The notes under the pieces were generated by a model, which saw only the letters and a program-made list of their open reading frames with translations, ran no database searches and was not told where the DNA came from. A DNA stretch of 64,000 bases. It comes from FEN-1279 sp964400285. Its GTDB lineage: Bacteria > Bacteroidota > Ignavibacteria > Tepidaquicellales > Tepidaquicellaceae. Below, piece after piece: positions 18,468 to 27,181 of this stretch. Every line of letters begins with the position of its first letter. Position 1 is the stretch's first letter. The DNA lies in assembly GCA_964400285.1 (NCBI GenBank), contig CAYNTK010000001.1:186001-250000 (forward strand). Direction: 5' to 3'. Position numbers and translations under genes: made by a program.

Positions 18468-19291
18468 TATGCTTTTATTAATCCATTTTTACAGAAAAAT
18501 CTTCCTGAATTTTTTACATACTTATGAAAATAATCATAATTCTTTCTCTCTTCAACTGTTTTCGTATGATATAAATGATAGACAATTGCAAGATTTTTAA
18601 GTGATTCAAAGTTAGCAGAAATTAAATTTAATCGATATTCCAAATCTGTATCTTCACCGATACCGGGTCCTGTATAATCTTCATCGAAACCGTTAACTTT
18701 TTCGATAAGATTTTTCTCTATAGAGAAATTACAACCTAAAAGATTTGTTTTACCTTTAATTAGTAAGTCTCTGGCTTTTTTATTTTGTATATATAATGCT
18801 TCCTCAATATGTGTTGATGCTTCTTTAGACCTTATTGAATCTAATAAAAGATTCGAAAAAGTAATTTCAAAAGATTTATATCGTTTATAACTTCTAATTA
18901 CTCTTTCTGAAATTTTTTTTCCAAGCATTACTCTTCTTCCATTAAGAACTGTATTTGGTTTTTTATATTTTATATGTTCGTTTAAAAAGTGATAATGTGG
19001 AATACAATCGCCATCAATAAAAATTAAATAATCAGATTTTGATATTTTTATTGCTTCATTTAAAATCTTATTTTTTCTGAACCCTTTATTATCATGTGTT
19101 ACATATTTCACATCGAGTTGGAATTTATTTGCACTTTTTTCAACAAACTCTTGCATTTCTATCCCAGAACCATCATCTGCAATTATAATCTCATATTCTT
19201 TTGAAAAACTTTGCTTTTGCAGAGATGAAAAAATAATTTCCAACTCTGTTATTTTTTTGAAAACAGATATTATTAAAGTTGCGTTATACAT
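18467..19291 (-). CDS. Glycosyltransferase family 2 with galactosyltransferase-like C-terminal domain
   Basis: 274 residues. N-terminal GT-A motifs are TLIISVFKKITELEIIFSSL, YEIIIADDGSG and YLIFIDGDCIPH (DxD). The later LLGCNFSIEKNLIEKVNGFDEDYTGPGIGEDTDLEYR stretch matches the Glyco_transf_7C domain, where the ED pair is the catalytic acid. Probably the first gene of the leftward envelope operon; the 143-bp region upstream separates it from the divergent clpB fragment and should carry both promoters. The sugar donor is not predictable. Confidence 0.85.
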   Translation of the reverse strand: MYNATLIISVFKKITELEIIFSSLQKQSFSKEYEIIIADDGSGIEMQEFVEKSANKFQLDVKYVTHDNKGFRKNKILNEAIKISKSDYLIFIDGDCIPHYHFLNEHIKYKKPNTVLNGRRVMLGKKISERVIRSYKRYKSFEITFSNLLLDSIRSKEASTHIEEALYIQNKKARDLLIKGKTNLLGCNFSIEKNLIEKVNGFDEDYTGPGIGEDTDLEYRLNLISANFESLKNLAIVYHLYHTKTVEERKNYDYFHKYVKNSGRFFCKNGLIKA

Positions 19292-19434
19292 TACATTAAG
19301 TTATTAAATGTTGATTAAACTTGTAATTGAAAAATTTGGTATTTATTTTTAGTTTAGGAAGTTTGTATGAAAAAAATATTAATATGTATATATAAATAAA
19401 ATATATTTTAAATTTAATAAAAAATTACTTTTTT

Positions 19435-20748
19435 ATGTCATTTAATTATAATAAGTTAACTTTAAAATCTCAGGAATCATTACAGACTGCGCAGGAGATT
19501 GCTTCGAATTACTCTAATCAAATTATTGAGCCGGTTCATTTATTTGCAGCTTTGCTTCAGGATAAAGAAGGTCTTGTATCTTCAATAATACTTAAATTAG
19601 GTGTTAACAAAGATTTATTGCAAATCAAAATTGGTGAAATGCTCGAAAAGATACCTAAAGTATCTGGCAGTGGAGTTGGTAATCAATCTCTTTCAAGAGA
19701 ACTAACGGAAGTTCTTGAAAATTCTTTTAAAGAAGCTGAAATTATGAAAGATGATTATGTATCTGTTGAACATCTTTTAATAGGATTAACCTTATTAAAA
19801 AAGACAGAATTGAAAGATTTACTTGTTTCTTATGGAATAACTAAAGATAATATTTTAAAAGTATTAAGAGATGTGAGAGGAAGCAGTAGAATCACTAACC
19901 AAAACCCTGAAGAAACATTTCAAGCACTTGAAAAATACGGTAGAAATTTAAATAATCTTGCTACAAGAGGTAAGCTTGATCCTGTTATTGGTAGAGAAGA
20001 AGAAATTAGAAGAGTTCTACAAGTACTATCACGAAGGACAAAAAATAATCCTGTTTTAATAGGGGAGCCAGGTGTTGGAAAAACTGCTATAGCTGAAGGT
20101 ATATCCATTAGGATAGTACAAGGGGATGTTCCTGAAAATCTTAAGGATAGACAAATAGTTGCCCTTGATATGGGAGCATTAATTGCTGGTGCTCAGTATA
20201 GAGGTCAATTTGAGGAAAGATTAAAATCTGTTTTAAAGGAAGTTCAAGAATCTGATGGTAAGATAATTTTATTTATAGATGAACTGCATACAGTCGTTGG
20301 AGCTGGAGCAACTTCAGGGTCTATGGATGCATCTAATCTCTTAAAACCTGCTCTTGCTAGAGGTGATTTAAGATGTATAGGAGCTACTACTATTGATGAA
20401 TATAGAAAATATATAGAAAAAGATGCAGCATTGGAGAGAAGATTTCAACCAGTTTTGATTATAGAACCAAATGTTGATGATACTATATCAATACTAAGAG
20501 GTTTAAAAGAAAAATATGAAATACATCATGGTGTAAGAATAACTGACTCGGCTATAGTAGCGGCTGCCCAACTTTCTGACAGATATATTTCCGATAGATT
20601 TCTTCCTGATAAGGCAATTGACCTTATAGACGAAGCAGCTTCGAAACTTAGAATTGAAATTGATTCAATGCCCGAAGAACTTGATAATGTTGAACGAAAA
20701 ATAAAGCAACTTGAAATCGAAAGGGAAGCATTAAAAAGAGAAATTTGA
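19435..20748 (+). pseudogene. clpB: ClpB/ClpC-type disaggregase truncated after the first AAA+ domain
   Basis: 437 residues, about half of a normal ClpB (around 860). Present are the double Clp_N repeat (about 1-145) and a complete first AAA+ domain with Walker A GEPGVGKT, Walker B LFIDE, sensor GATTIDEYRKYIEKD, arginine finger ALERRF and lid LPDKAIDLIDEAASKLR. The reading frame stops just as the middle coiled coil begins (EREALKREI, then TGA). The following 293 bp contain no continuation in any frame, so this is not a simple frameshift. Either it is a deletion remnant, an assembly artefact, or a genuine stand-alone N-D1 protein. Every catalytic motif that remains is intact, which suggests the event is recent or the fragment is still used. 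Confidence 0.75.
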
Positions 20749-21041
20749 TGTTAAATGTTTTACAAATCTTATAGAAAATATAGAGAATATATAATTCTAT
20801 AGGCATTTCTTTTTACATTTTGCTTATTACTTTTATGATAAAAATTTTTACACCATTTTGCTCATAAAAATATTTTTGTTAAGTTTATGTTATTAATTTA
20901 TTAAATCCTTGAATTATCAGGCATATAAAAATTAATGATTTAAACTTTGATTTTTATTACTTTTAAAAGATACTTTCTTTTCAATTGAAAAAAAATCATA
21001 TTTTTGTTAACTTAAATGTTTATAAAACAAAAAATTAATTT
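20749..21041. other. AT-rich gene-free gap between clpB fragment and gcvH
   Basis: 293 bp of very AT-rich sequence with stops in all frames and no RNA gene seen. A weak 7-bp inverted repeat (TATAGAA near 20770, TTCTATA near 20795) follows the truncated clpB. No residual second AAA+ domain, insertion sequence end or direct repeat flanking the truncation was found. The last 40 bp before gcvH should hold that gene's promoter. Confidence 0.5.
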
Positions 21042-21425
21042 ATGAATATTCCAGAAAATTTATATTACACAAAAGACCATGAATACCTCAAAATTGAAAA
21101 TGGTATAGGTTCAATTGGTATTACGGATTATGCACAAAAGGAATTGGGCGATATTATTTATGTGGATATAACCAAAGAGGTTGGGAGTAATATTAGTCAG
21201 CATGATTCAATCGGTTCGATTGAAGCAGTAAAGACTGTTTCTGAAGTTTTTAGTCCAATCAGTGGTAAAATTGTTGAAATTAATAGCAGTATTAATGATA
21301 ATGCATCCGTTTTGAATAATGATCCATATGGTGAAGGTTGGATAGTAAAAATTGAGGTAAATAATGAAGAAGAACTAAAGACTCTTCTTGATTCAAAATC
21401 ATATAAAGAGTTAATTGGAGTTTAG
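21042..21425 (+). CDS. gcvH: Glycine cleavage system H protein
   Basis: 127 residues, the standard length. YYTKDHEYLKIENGIGSIGITDYAQKELGDIIYVD is the typical start, and IGSIEAVKTVSEVFSPISG contains the lipoylated lysine in the EAVKT motif. H protein shuttles the aminomethyl group between the P, T and L proteins of the glycine cleavage complex. None of those partner genes is in the window. It leads a rightward run of housekeeping genes, 25 bp before the DUF177 gene. Confidence 0.96.
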   Translation: MNIPENLYYTKDHEYLKIENGIGSIGITDYAQKELGDIIYVDITKEVGSNISQHDSIGSIEAVKTVSEVFSPISGKIVEINSSINDNASVLNNDPYGEGWIVKIEVNNEEELKTLLDSKSYKELIGV

Positions 21426-21450
21426 CCCATCTTTTTAGGGTTTTTGTATA

Positions 21451-21930
21451 ATGATTATTAATTTATCAAACCTTAATGAAGGTGAGCATTTTTTTTCTTT
21501 TAATATTACATCGGATGATTTGGACTTAAAAGAATTAAATTTTGTTAGAGATATAAAGATTTCTCTGAAATTATTTAAGACTTCAAATCAAGTGGATATA
21601 AAAGTTAATATAGATTCTATTGTTAACGTTCCATGCGATAGATGCTTAGAAGATTTTGATTTTATAATAAATAAAGATTTTGAATTAATATATAAGTATT
21701 CTTACGATAAAAGTTGGATAAATACGGATGATGATGTGATAAATGATTTTAAAATTATTTCGCCAGATGTTCATAACATAAATTTAAAAAATGAATTAAG
21801 GGATTATATTTTGCTTTCATTTCCTTTGAAATGTGTACCAGAAGTAAATGATGATATTTGTTCTTTATGTAAGAAAAATGTTAATGAAGTTCTAAGAATA
21901 CAAGACAGGAATGAAATAAATCCTATTTAA
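21451..21930 (+). CDS. DUF177 (YceD-like) protein
   Basis: 159 residues. VNIDSIVNVPCDRCLEDFDFIINKDFELIY carries the conserved CxxC of DUF177, and a second pair, CSLCKKN, lies near the C-terminus after LSFPLKCVPEVNDD. The family is almost always found immediately before rpmF and plsX, exactly as here. In plants and bacteria homologues have been linked to 23S rRNA accumulation and processing, but the molecular activity is not settled. The four cysteines could form a metal site. Confidence 0.85.
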   Translation: MIINLSNLNEGEHFFSFNITSDDLDLKELNFVRDIKISLKLFKTSNQVDIKVNIDSIVNVPCDRCLEDFDFIINKDFELIYKYSYDKSWINTDDDVINDFKIISPDVHNINLKNELRDYILLSFPLKCVPEVNDDICSLCKKNVNEVLRIQDRNEINPI

Positions 21931-21977
21931 GAAAAATTATAAAAAAGTTAAAAAAATTAAATATATAATAATAAACA

Positions 21978-22163
21978 ATGCCAAATCCAAAACGAAGACA
22001 TTCTAAAGCACGAGGAAGAAAAAGAAGAACGCATTATAAAGCAACGGCACCAGCAATGTCAGTATGTTCTAATTGCGGTGAAATGAAATTAAATCATACG
22101 GTTTGCTCATTTTGTGGTTTTTATGATGGTAAGAGTGTTATATTACCTAAAAAATCAAAATAA
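21978..22163 (+). CDS. rpmF: 50S ribosomal protein L32 (bL32)
   Basis: 61 residues. The N-terminus MPNPKRRHSKARGRKRRTH is diagnostic, and two CxxC pairs (CSNCGE and CSFCGF) form the zinc-containing C+ variant of bL32. It is part of the large ribosomal subunit. The gene lies in the conserved DUF177-rpmF-plsX order and ends 12 bp before plsX. Confidence 0.97.
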   Translation: MPNPKRRHSKARGRKRRTHYKATAPAMSVCSNCGEMKLNHTVCSFCGFYDGKSVILPKKSK

Positions 22164-22175
22164 TAATGTAATTTT

Positions 22176-23180
22176 GTGAGTAAAAAAGTAAGAATTGCAG
22201 TAGATGCTATGGGTGGAGATAATGCCCCTGAAAGCCAAGTGTTAGGTGGAATTCAAGCGGCAACTGAAATGTATGATTTTGTAGAAATATTTTTAGTGGG
22301 GAAAGAGGGTATTTTAAATGATATATTGAAATCTCATAATTGTTCTTTAAAAAATTTGCATATAGTCAATGCAAAAGAAGTTATTACGATGAATGATTCT
22401 CCAGCAGATGCATTTAAAATGAAACCTGATTCTTCTTTAACAGTTGCATTAAAATTACAAAAAGAAGATAAAGTAGATGCTTTGATTAGTGCTGGTAATA
22501 CAGGAGCAGTATTATCTGCTTCAACTTTAATGCTTGGAAGAATAAAAGGTGTAAGTAGACCATCAATTGGGTCTTTATTTCCTACAGACATTGGAAAAAC
22601 TATGGTATTTGATGTTGGGGCAACGGTTGATTGTAGACCTATTCATTTGCTTGAGTTTGCACAAATGGGAAGTATTTATATGAATTATATTTTTAATATT
22701 TCAAAACCGAGGATTGGATTATTAAGCGTCGGAGAAGAAAAATCAAAAGGGAATGATTTAACTCTTGAAACTTATAAGCTTTTGGAAAAATCAGGTTTAA
22801 ATTTTGTTGGGAATGTAGAAGGGAGAGATGTCCTTAGAGGTAAGGTTGAAGTAATAGTATGTGATGGATTTATTGGAAATATAATTTTAAAATTTGCGGA
22901 AAGTGTTCTTGATGTATTAAAATCGAAATTTCAACAATTTGCAAAGAAAAGTATTTGGAATAAAGTGAAGGTAGGATTATCTTATTCAACCCTTAAAGAA
23001 GTAATAAAAGATTTTGATTATCAATGGTATGGAGGTGTTCCGCTTCTTGGTGTTAATGGAGTAACAATAATTGGACATGGTAAATCTACACCACTTGCAG
23101 TAAAGAATATGATTAAGAGAGCTTACGAAACTGTAAACAAGGGTGTAAATAAAGAAATTGAAAAAATTTTAAAAAAGTAA
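22176..23180 (+). CDS. plsX: Phosphate acyltransferase PlsX
   Basis: 334 residues with a GTG start. Motifs are VRIAVDAMGGDNAPE at the N-terminus, DALISAGNTGAVLSAS, FDVGATVDCRP, LLSVGEEKSKGNDLT and the C-terminal GGVPLLGVNGVTIIGHG. The enzyme makes acyl-phosphate from acyl-ACP for PlsY in phospholipid synthesis and associates with the cytoplasmic membrane. In many bacteria fabH follows, but here a 68-residue small protein and rpmB come next, so the fatty-acid operon has been broken in this lineage. Confidence 0.96.
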   Translation: MSKKVRIAVDAMGGDNAPESQVLGGIQAATEMYDFVEIFLVGKEGILNDILKSHNCSLKNLHIVNAKEVITMNDSPADAFKMKPDSSLTVALKLQKEDKVDALISAGNTGAVLSASTLMLGRIKGVSRPSIGSLFPTDIGKTMVFDVGATVDCRPIHLLEFAQMGSIYMNYIFNISKPRIGLLSVGEEKSKGNDLTLETYKLLEKSGLNFVGNVEGRDVLRGKVEVIVCDGFIGNIILKFAESVLDVLKSKFQQFAKKSIWNKVKVGLSYSTLKEVIKDFDYQWYGGVPLLGVNGVTIIGHGKSTPLAVKNMIKRAYETVNKGVNKEIEKILKK

Positions 23181-23203
23181 TTTAAAAAATAATAATATAA
23201 AAA

Positions 23204-23410
23204 ATGGCTAAAGTACAATCTTTTGCGGATAAAGCCGCTAAACTTGCAAAAAAACATGAGGGAATGGTAATATGTCCTGATACAAAGAAAGAAACAAGGA
23301 TTGTAAATGTTAAGATAGTAGAAGCTATAAAAACTGATAAGGGTTCTTACAAGTTTTTAAAGCGTAATGCGAGAGTTTATGAATCAACTTATAAACCGTA
23401 TAATATTTAA
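23204..23410 (+). CDS. Small basic protein, possible bL38-like (DUF4295-like) ribosomal protein
   Basis: 68 residues, strongly basic. It starts MAKVQSFADKAAKLAKKH and contains VNVKIVEAIKTDKGSYKFLKRNARV. The latter resembles the IKMVKSPKTGAYTF core of Bacteroidota DUF4295, a small protein encoded next to rpmB/rpmG and reported as ribosomal protein bL38 in a Flavobacterium ribosome structure. Here it lies 19 bp upstream of rpmB, which fits. The match is short and judged by eye, and the insert VICPDTKKETR in the middle has no counterpart in the DUF4295 form I recall. If the assignment is wrong it is an unrecognised conserved small protein. Confidence 0.4.
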   Translation: MAKVQSFADKAAKLAKKHEGMVICPDTKKETRIVNVKIVEAIKTDKGSYKFLKRNARVYESTYKPYNI

Positions 23411-23429
23411 AAAAGAATAGGAGATTAAA

Positions 23430-23642
23430 ATGTCAAAGGTTTGTAAAATAACGGGGAAAAAGCATCTTACAGGTAATAATGTATCGCATGCAAATAATAA
23501 AACAAAAAGAAGACAGCTTCCGAACTTACAGAAAAAAAGGATATGGCTTGAGGAAGAAAAAAGATTTGTAAAAATTAAAGTATCTACCGAGGCGTTAAAA
23601 ACTTTAGATAAAAAAGGTTCAAAAGCTATATTGAATAGTTAA
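23430..23642 (+). CDS. rpmB: 50S ribosomal protein L28 (bL28)
   Basis: 70 residues. CKITGKKHLTGNNVSHANNKTKRRQLPNLQKKRI is the L28 signature; only the first of the potential zinc cysteines is present, as in C- forms. The gene has one of the clearest Shine-Dalgarno sequences in the window (AGGAG at 23419-23423, 6 bp before the ATG), unlike most of its neighbours. The usual partner rpmG is not adjacent. Confidence 0.95.
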   Translation: MSKVCKITGKKHLTGNNVSHANNKTKRRQLPNLQKKRIWLEEEKRFVKIKVSTEALKTLDKKGSKAILNS

Positions 23643-23651
23643 TGTTAAATA

Positions 23652-24389
23652 ATGCAGAATATTAGCATCAGCATTATTATTCCATCATTAAATGAAGAAA
23701 AGCTAATATTACAGGTTTTAAATCAGTTTGATGTAAGTTTAAGAGTTAAATATAATTTAGAAATAATAGTAAGTGATGGAGGTAGTAAAGATTCGACTTT
23801 GCGTTTAATAGATGGCTATGCTGATAAAGTTTTAATACATAAAGAAAAATTTAAACAGAACATTTCTCAGGGTAGAAATCAAGGTGCTTTGAATTCAAAG
23901 GGAGATGTTCTTATTTTTTTAAATGCTGATACCTTGATATCAAATTTAAATTTGTTTTTTGAAAGGATATTAGAAATTTTAAAAAATAATGATGACATAG
24001 TAGCTATAGCTTGCCCTGTAAGAGTTTTTGAAAATGAAGAAATATTTAAAGATAGAGTTTTTCATTTTTTATATAACAACTACGTAAGATTTTTGAATAA
24101 ATACGGTATGGGTATGGGAAGAGGTGAGTGTCATATTATTAAACGCAATTCATTTTTTAAAGTTGGGTGTTATAATGAAAAAATGTTTGCTGGTGAAGAT
24201 TTTGATTTATATAAGAGATTAAAGAAAATAGGGAAAATTAAGTTTCTTAAAGATGTTTTAATTTATGAATCACCAAGACGTTACAGAAAATTTGGTTACC
24301 TTAAAGTATTTTGGGATTGGACTGTTAATTCAATATGGATAACTTTGTTTAATAAATCTATTTCAGAAAATTGGGAAGAAGTAAGATAA
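23652..24389 (+). CDS. Glycosyltransferase family 2
   Basis: 245 residues. ISISIIIPSLNEEKLILQVL is the GT-A start, then LEIIVSDGGSKDSTLRLI and DVLIFLNADT, the latter holding the metal-binding acidic motif. MGMGRGECHIIKRNSFFKVGCYNEKMFAGEDFDLYKRL is the acceptor and catalytic ED block. A basic, aromatic C-terminus may bind the membrane. It is unexpectedly inserted between rpmB and tgt. The 3' end overlaps tgt by 19 bp, so the two are probably coupled. The product sugar is unknown. Confidence 0.83.
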   Translation: MQNISISIIIPSLNEEKLILQVLNQFDVSLRVKYNLEIIVSDGGSKDSTLRLIDGYADKVLIHKEKFKQNISQGRNQGALNSKGDVLIFLNADTLISNLNLFFERILEILKNNDDIVAIACPVRVFENEEIFKDRVFHFLYNNYVRFLNKYGMGMGRGECHIIKRNSFFKVGCYNEKMFAGEDFDLYKRLKKIGKIKFLKDVLIYESPRRYRKFGYLKVFWDWTVNSIWITLFNKSISENWEEVR

Positions 24390-25522
24390 AATTTTTTAAT
24401 GTTCTTTCAAATAATAATGAACCAGGTGTAAAAGCAAGAACTGGTGTAATTAAGACTTTTCATTCAGAGATATATACACCCGTTTTTATGCCTGTAGGGA
24501 CTACAGGTTCAGTTAAGGCGATAGAAAATAGAGAACTTGATGAATTTGAAACAAAAATTATACTTGGTAATACTTATCATTTATTTCTTCGTCCGGGATT
24601 AGATGTTCTAAAGGGTGCAGGTGGATTACATAAACTGATGAATTGGGATAAGAGTATTCTTACTGATAGTGGTGGTTTTCAAGTATTTAGTTTATCTTCG
24701 CTTAAAAAAGTTAATGATAATGGTGTAACATTTTCATCTCATATCGATGGTTCTAAGCATATTTTTACTCCGGAAAAAGTTATAGAAATTCAAAGAATTA
24801 TTGGTTCTGATATTTTAATGCCACTTGATGAGTGTTTACCAAATCCAACAGAATGGAAAATTGTTTCAAAGTCTTTAAAAAGAACGAATAGCTGGGAGAA
24901 AAGATGTTATGAATTTTTTATAAATTCAGAGTCATTGTATAGATTTCCACAATTTTTATTTTCTATTTGTCAGGGTGGAATTTTTAAAGATTTAAGAAAA
25001 GATAGCATTGAGTTTCTAACAGACATAGATTTTTCTGGTCATGCGATAGGAGGACTTGCAGTTGGTGAAAAGAATGAAGTTATGTATGATATAACTGATT
25101 TCTGCACTGATAATCTTCCAAAGGAAAAACCGAGATATTTGATGGGAGTTGGAACACCAGTTGATTTACTTGAATGTATAGAGAGGGGTATAGATATGTT
25201 TGATTGTGTATTGCCAACAAGAAACGCAAGACACGGAAGACTTTTTACAACGAATGGTGAAATAAATATCTTAAATTCAAAATACAGGTATAATTTTAAT
25301 TCTCCTGATGAAGAATGTAAGACATACACATCTGAGAATTTTTCATTAGCTTATTTAAGGCATCTGTTTATGTCAAAGGAAATCTTGGGATATCAATTAG
25401 CAACGATACATAATATTGGTTTTTATCAAAATTTGATGAAAAAAATTAGAATTGCAATTAAAGAAAATAAATTTTTAAATTTTAAAAAAACTTTTTTAGA
25501 AAAATATTTAAACAACAAATAA
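24371..25522 (+). CDS. tgt: Queuine/preQ1 tRNA-ribosyltransferase with degenerate zinc site
   Basis: 383 residues, TTG start overlapping the preceding gene by 19 bp. Conserved parts include LGNTYHLFLRPG, TDSGGFQVFSL (catalytic Asp99), the HAIGGLAVGE block, and MFDCVLPTRNARHG (nucleophile Asp278). The enzyme exchanges guanine 34 of Asp, Asn, His and Tyr tRNAs for preQ1. The C-terminal zinc site normally reads CxCxxC plus His. Here the matching positions are Cys316, Thr318, Ser321 and His347 with the same 2, 3 and 26 residue spacing, so two ligands are missing. Similar loss may be a lineage feature rather than inactivation, as the catalytic core is intact. Confidence 0.93.
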   Translation: MGRSKIKFFNVLSNNNEPGVKARTGVIKTFHSEIYTPVFMPVGTTGSVKAIENRELDEFETKIILGNTYHLFLRPGLDVLKGAGGLHKLMNWDKSILTDSGGFQVFSLSSLKKVNDNGVTFSSHIDGSKHIFTPEKVIEIQRIIGSDILMPLDECLPNPTEWKIVSKSLKRTNSWEKRCYEFFINSESLYRFPQFLFSICQGGIFKDLRKDSIEFLTDIDFSGHAIGGLAVGEKNEVMYDITDFCTDNLPKEKPRYLMGVGTPVDLLECIERGIDMFDCVLPTRNARHGRLFTTNGEINILNSKYRYNFNSPDEECKTYTSENFSLAYLRHLFMSKEILGYQLATIHNIGFYQNLMKKIRIAIKENKFLNFKKTFLEKYLNNK

Positions 25523-25542
25523 AGAAAGGATTTAGTGAATAA

Positions 25543-25872
25543 ATGAAAATTATTTTAGGTTTGTTTTTGCAGCAACAGGGTGGTTTTGAATCTCTGTTAT
25601 CAACATTGGTTCCTTTTCTTCTTATCATTTTGGTTTTTTACTTTTTAATCTTAAGGCCACAACAGAAAAGACAAAAAGAACGGCAAAAATTATTAGAATC
25701 TGTAAGAAAAGGTGATAGAATTATTACAACTGGTGGTATTCATGGACTTGTTGAAGGAGTTGAAGATAAGACTCTTCTTGTTAAAATAGATGATAATGTT
25801 AAAGTTAAAGTTGAGAAAAGTGCTGTTTCCGTTATTATTGGTGTAACGGACAGGACACCAGAAAGAAAGTAA
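25543..25872 (+). CDS. yajC: Preprotein translocase subunit YajC
   Basis: 109 residues. One N-terminal membrane segment (about 17-38, LVPFLLIILVFYFLILRPQQKR) runs into the conserved RPQQKRQKERQKLLESVRKGDRIITTGG motif. A small beta-rich domain follows. YajC associates with SecDF at the inner membrane. It follows tgt by 20 bp, the classical tgt-yajC order, but secD and secF do not follow. An AAGGA-type ribosome site lies upstream of the ATG. Confidence 0.93.
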   Translation: MKIILGLFLQQQGGFESLLSTLVPFLLIILVFYFLILRPQQKRQKERQKLLESVRKGDRIITTGGIHGLVEGVEDKTLLVKIDDNVKVKVEKSAVSVIIGVTDRTPERK

Positions 25873-25923
25873 ATTTTTACGATAAGTAATTTTACAAGAT
25901 TAAATCTTGTTAATATTAGTTAT

Positions 25924-27180
25924 ATGAAGGTAATCGATAAATTCAAGTTAAGCAGTATTGAATCTGCAATAAATGATTTTAAGAAAGGTAAAATTATAAT
26001 TGTTGTAGATGATGAAGAACGCGAAAATGAAGGTGATATGATATTTTCTGCCGAAAAAGTAACACCTGAGTTAATAAATTTTTTAGTAAAAAATGCAGGT
26101 GGTCTTATTTGTGTTCCTATGACAGAAAAAAGATTAAATGAACTTGAAATCGATATGATGACAAATAATAATACAGCATTACATGAAACAGCGTTTACAG
26201 TTAGTGTAGATTACCTTATTGGAACAACAACCGGGATTTCTGTTTTTGATAGATATAAGACTATCAAAGCTTTAATCGATCCAAACGCAAGGCCATCATC
26301 TTTTGGGAAACCTGGTCATATTTTTCCGTTAAAAGCTGAAGAGGGTGGTGTATTAAAAAGAGCGGGTCATACAGAAGCAACAGTTGATTTAGCAAGATTG
26401 GCGGGACATTTTCCGGCAGGAGTTCTTTGTGAAGTTCTGAAAGAGAATGGCGAAATGGCTCGACTTCCAGAATTAATTAAAGTAGCTAAAAAATTTAATC
26501 TTAAAATAATTACTGTAAGGGATTTAATTAATTATAGATTAAAAACAGATATACTTGTTAAGAGGATGGTAGGGGCAAAATTACCGAGTAAATTTGGTAG
26601 TTTTACAATTAATTTATATAAAAGTTTTGTTGATAATAAAGAGCATATAGCTCTGGTTAAAGGTAAGATAGATTCTTCTAAGCCTGTTTTGGTTCGTGTT
26701 CATTCTGAATGTTTGACAGGTGATATTTTTGGTTCTTTAAGGTGTGATTGCAGGGAACAGCTGATTAAATCTCTTGAAATGATTGAAAAAAGCGGAAACG
26801 GAATTTTATTATATATGAGGCAGGAAGGAAGAGGAATAGGATTGCTGAATAAACTTAAAGCATATAAATTACAGGAGAAGGGGAAGGATACAGTTGAAGC
26901 AAATATTGAGCTTGGGTTTCATCCTGATTTAAGGGATTATGGAATAGGTGCTCAAATTTTAAGAGATTTAGGTGTTAGAAAAATGAAACTATTGACTAAT
27001 AATCCTGTAAAAATTATTGGATTAAAAGGTTATGGACTTGAAGTAGTTGAAAGGATTCCGATTGAGATACCAGCAAATCCCAAAAATGAGAATTATTTGA
27101 TTACAAAAAGGGATAAACTTGGACATTTAATTTTATTAAACGATAAAAAAAGTATAAAAAGAAAAAATAAATTAAAATAA
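25924..27180 (+). CDS. ribBA: Bifunctional 3,4-dihydroxy-2-butanone-4-phosphate synthase / GTP cyclohydrolase II
   Basis: 418 residues. The N-terminal RibB domain (about 1-205) has VVDDEERENEGDM and RAGHTEATVDLARLAG, which hold the acidic metal site. The C-terminal RibA domain has HSECLTGDIFGSLRCDC with the three zinc cysteines, RQEGRGIGLLNK and DLRDYGIGAQILRDLGV. The two activities provide both precursors of lumazine for riboflavin synthesis. The 51-bp gap upstream holds only a short hairpin (ACAAGAT and ATCTTGT around TAA, 25894-25910) and is too small for an FMN riboswitch. greA begins 1 bp after the stop. Confidence 0.95.
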   Translation: MKVIDKFKLSSIESAINDFKKGKIIIVVDDEERENEGDMIFSAEKVTPELINFLVKNAGGLICVPMTEKRLNELEIDMMTNNNTALHETAFTVSVDYLIGTTTGISVFDRYKTIKALIDPNARPSSFGKPGHIFPLKAEEGGVLKRAGHTEATVDLARLAGHFPAGVLCEVLKENGEMARLPELIKVAKKFNLKIITVRDLINYRLKTDILVKRMVGAKLPSKFGSFTINLYKSFVDNKEHIALVKGKIDSSKPVLVRVHSECLTGDIFGSLRCDCREQLIKSLEMIEKSGNGILLYMRQEGRGIGLLNKLKAYKLQEKGKDTVEANIELGFHPDLRDYGIGAQILRDLGVRKMKLLTNNPVKIIGLKGYGLEVVERIPIEIPANPKNENYLITKRDKLGHLILLNDKKSIKRKNKLK

Positions 27181-27181
27181 T

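Noticed and set aside
20700..21041. A frameshift rather than a true truncation of clpB
   Set aside because: No frame after the stop resembles the coiled coil or second AAA+ domain; the sequence is stop-rich and AT-rich.
25873..25923. FMN riboswitch before ribBA
   Set aside because: The gap is 51 bp with only a 7-bp hairpin; an FMN aptamer needs well over 100 bases with conserved blocks not seen here.
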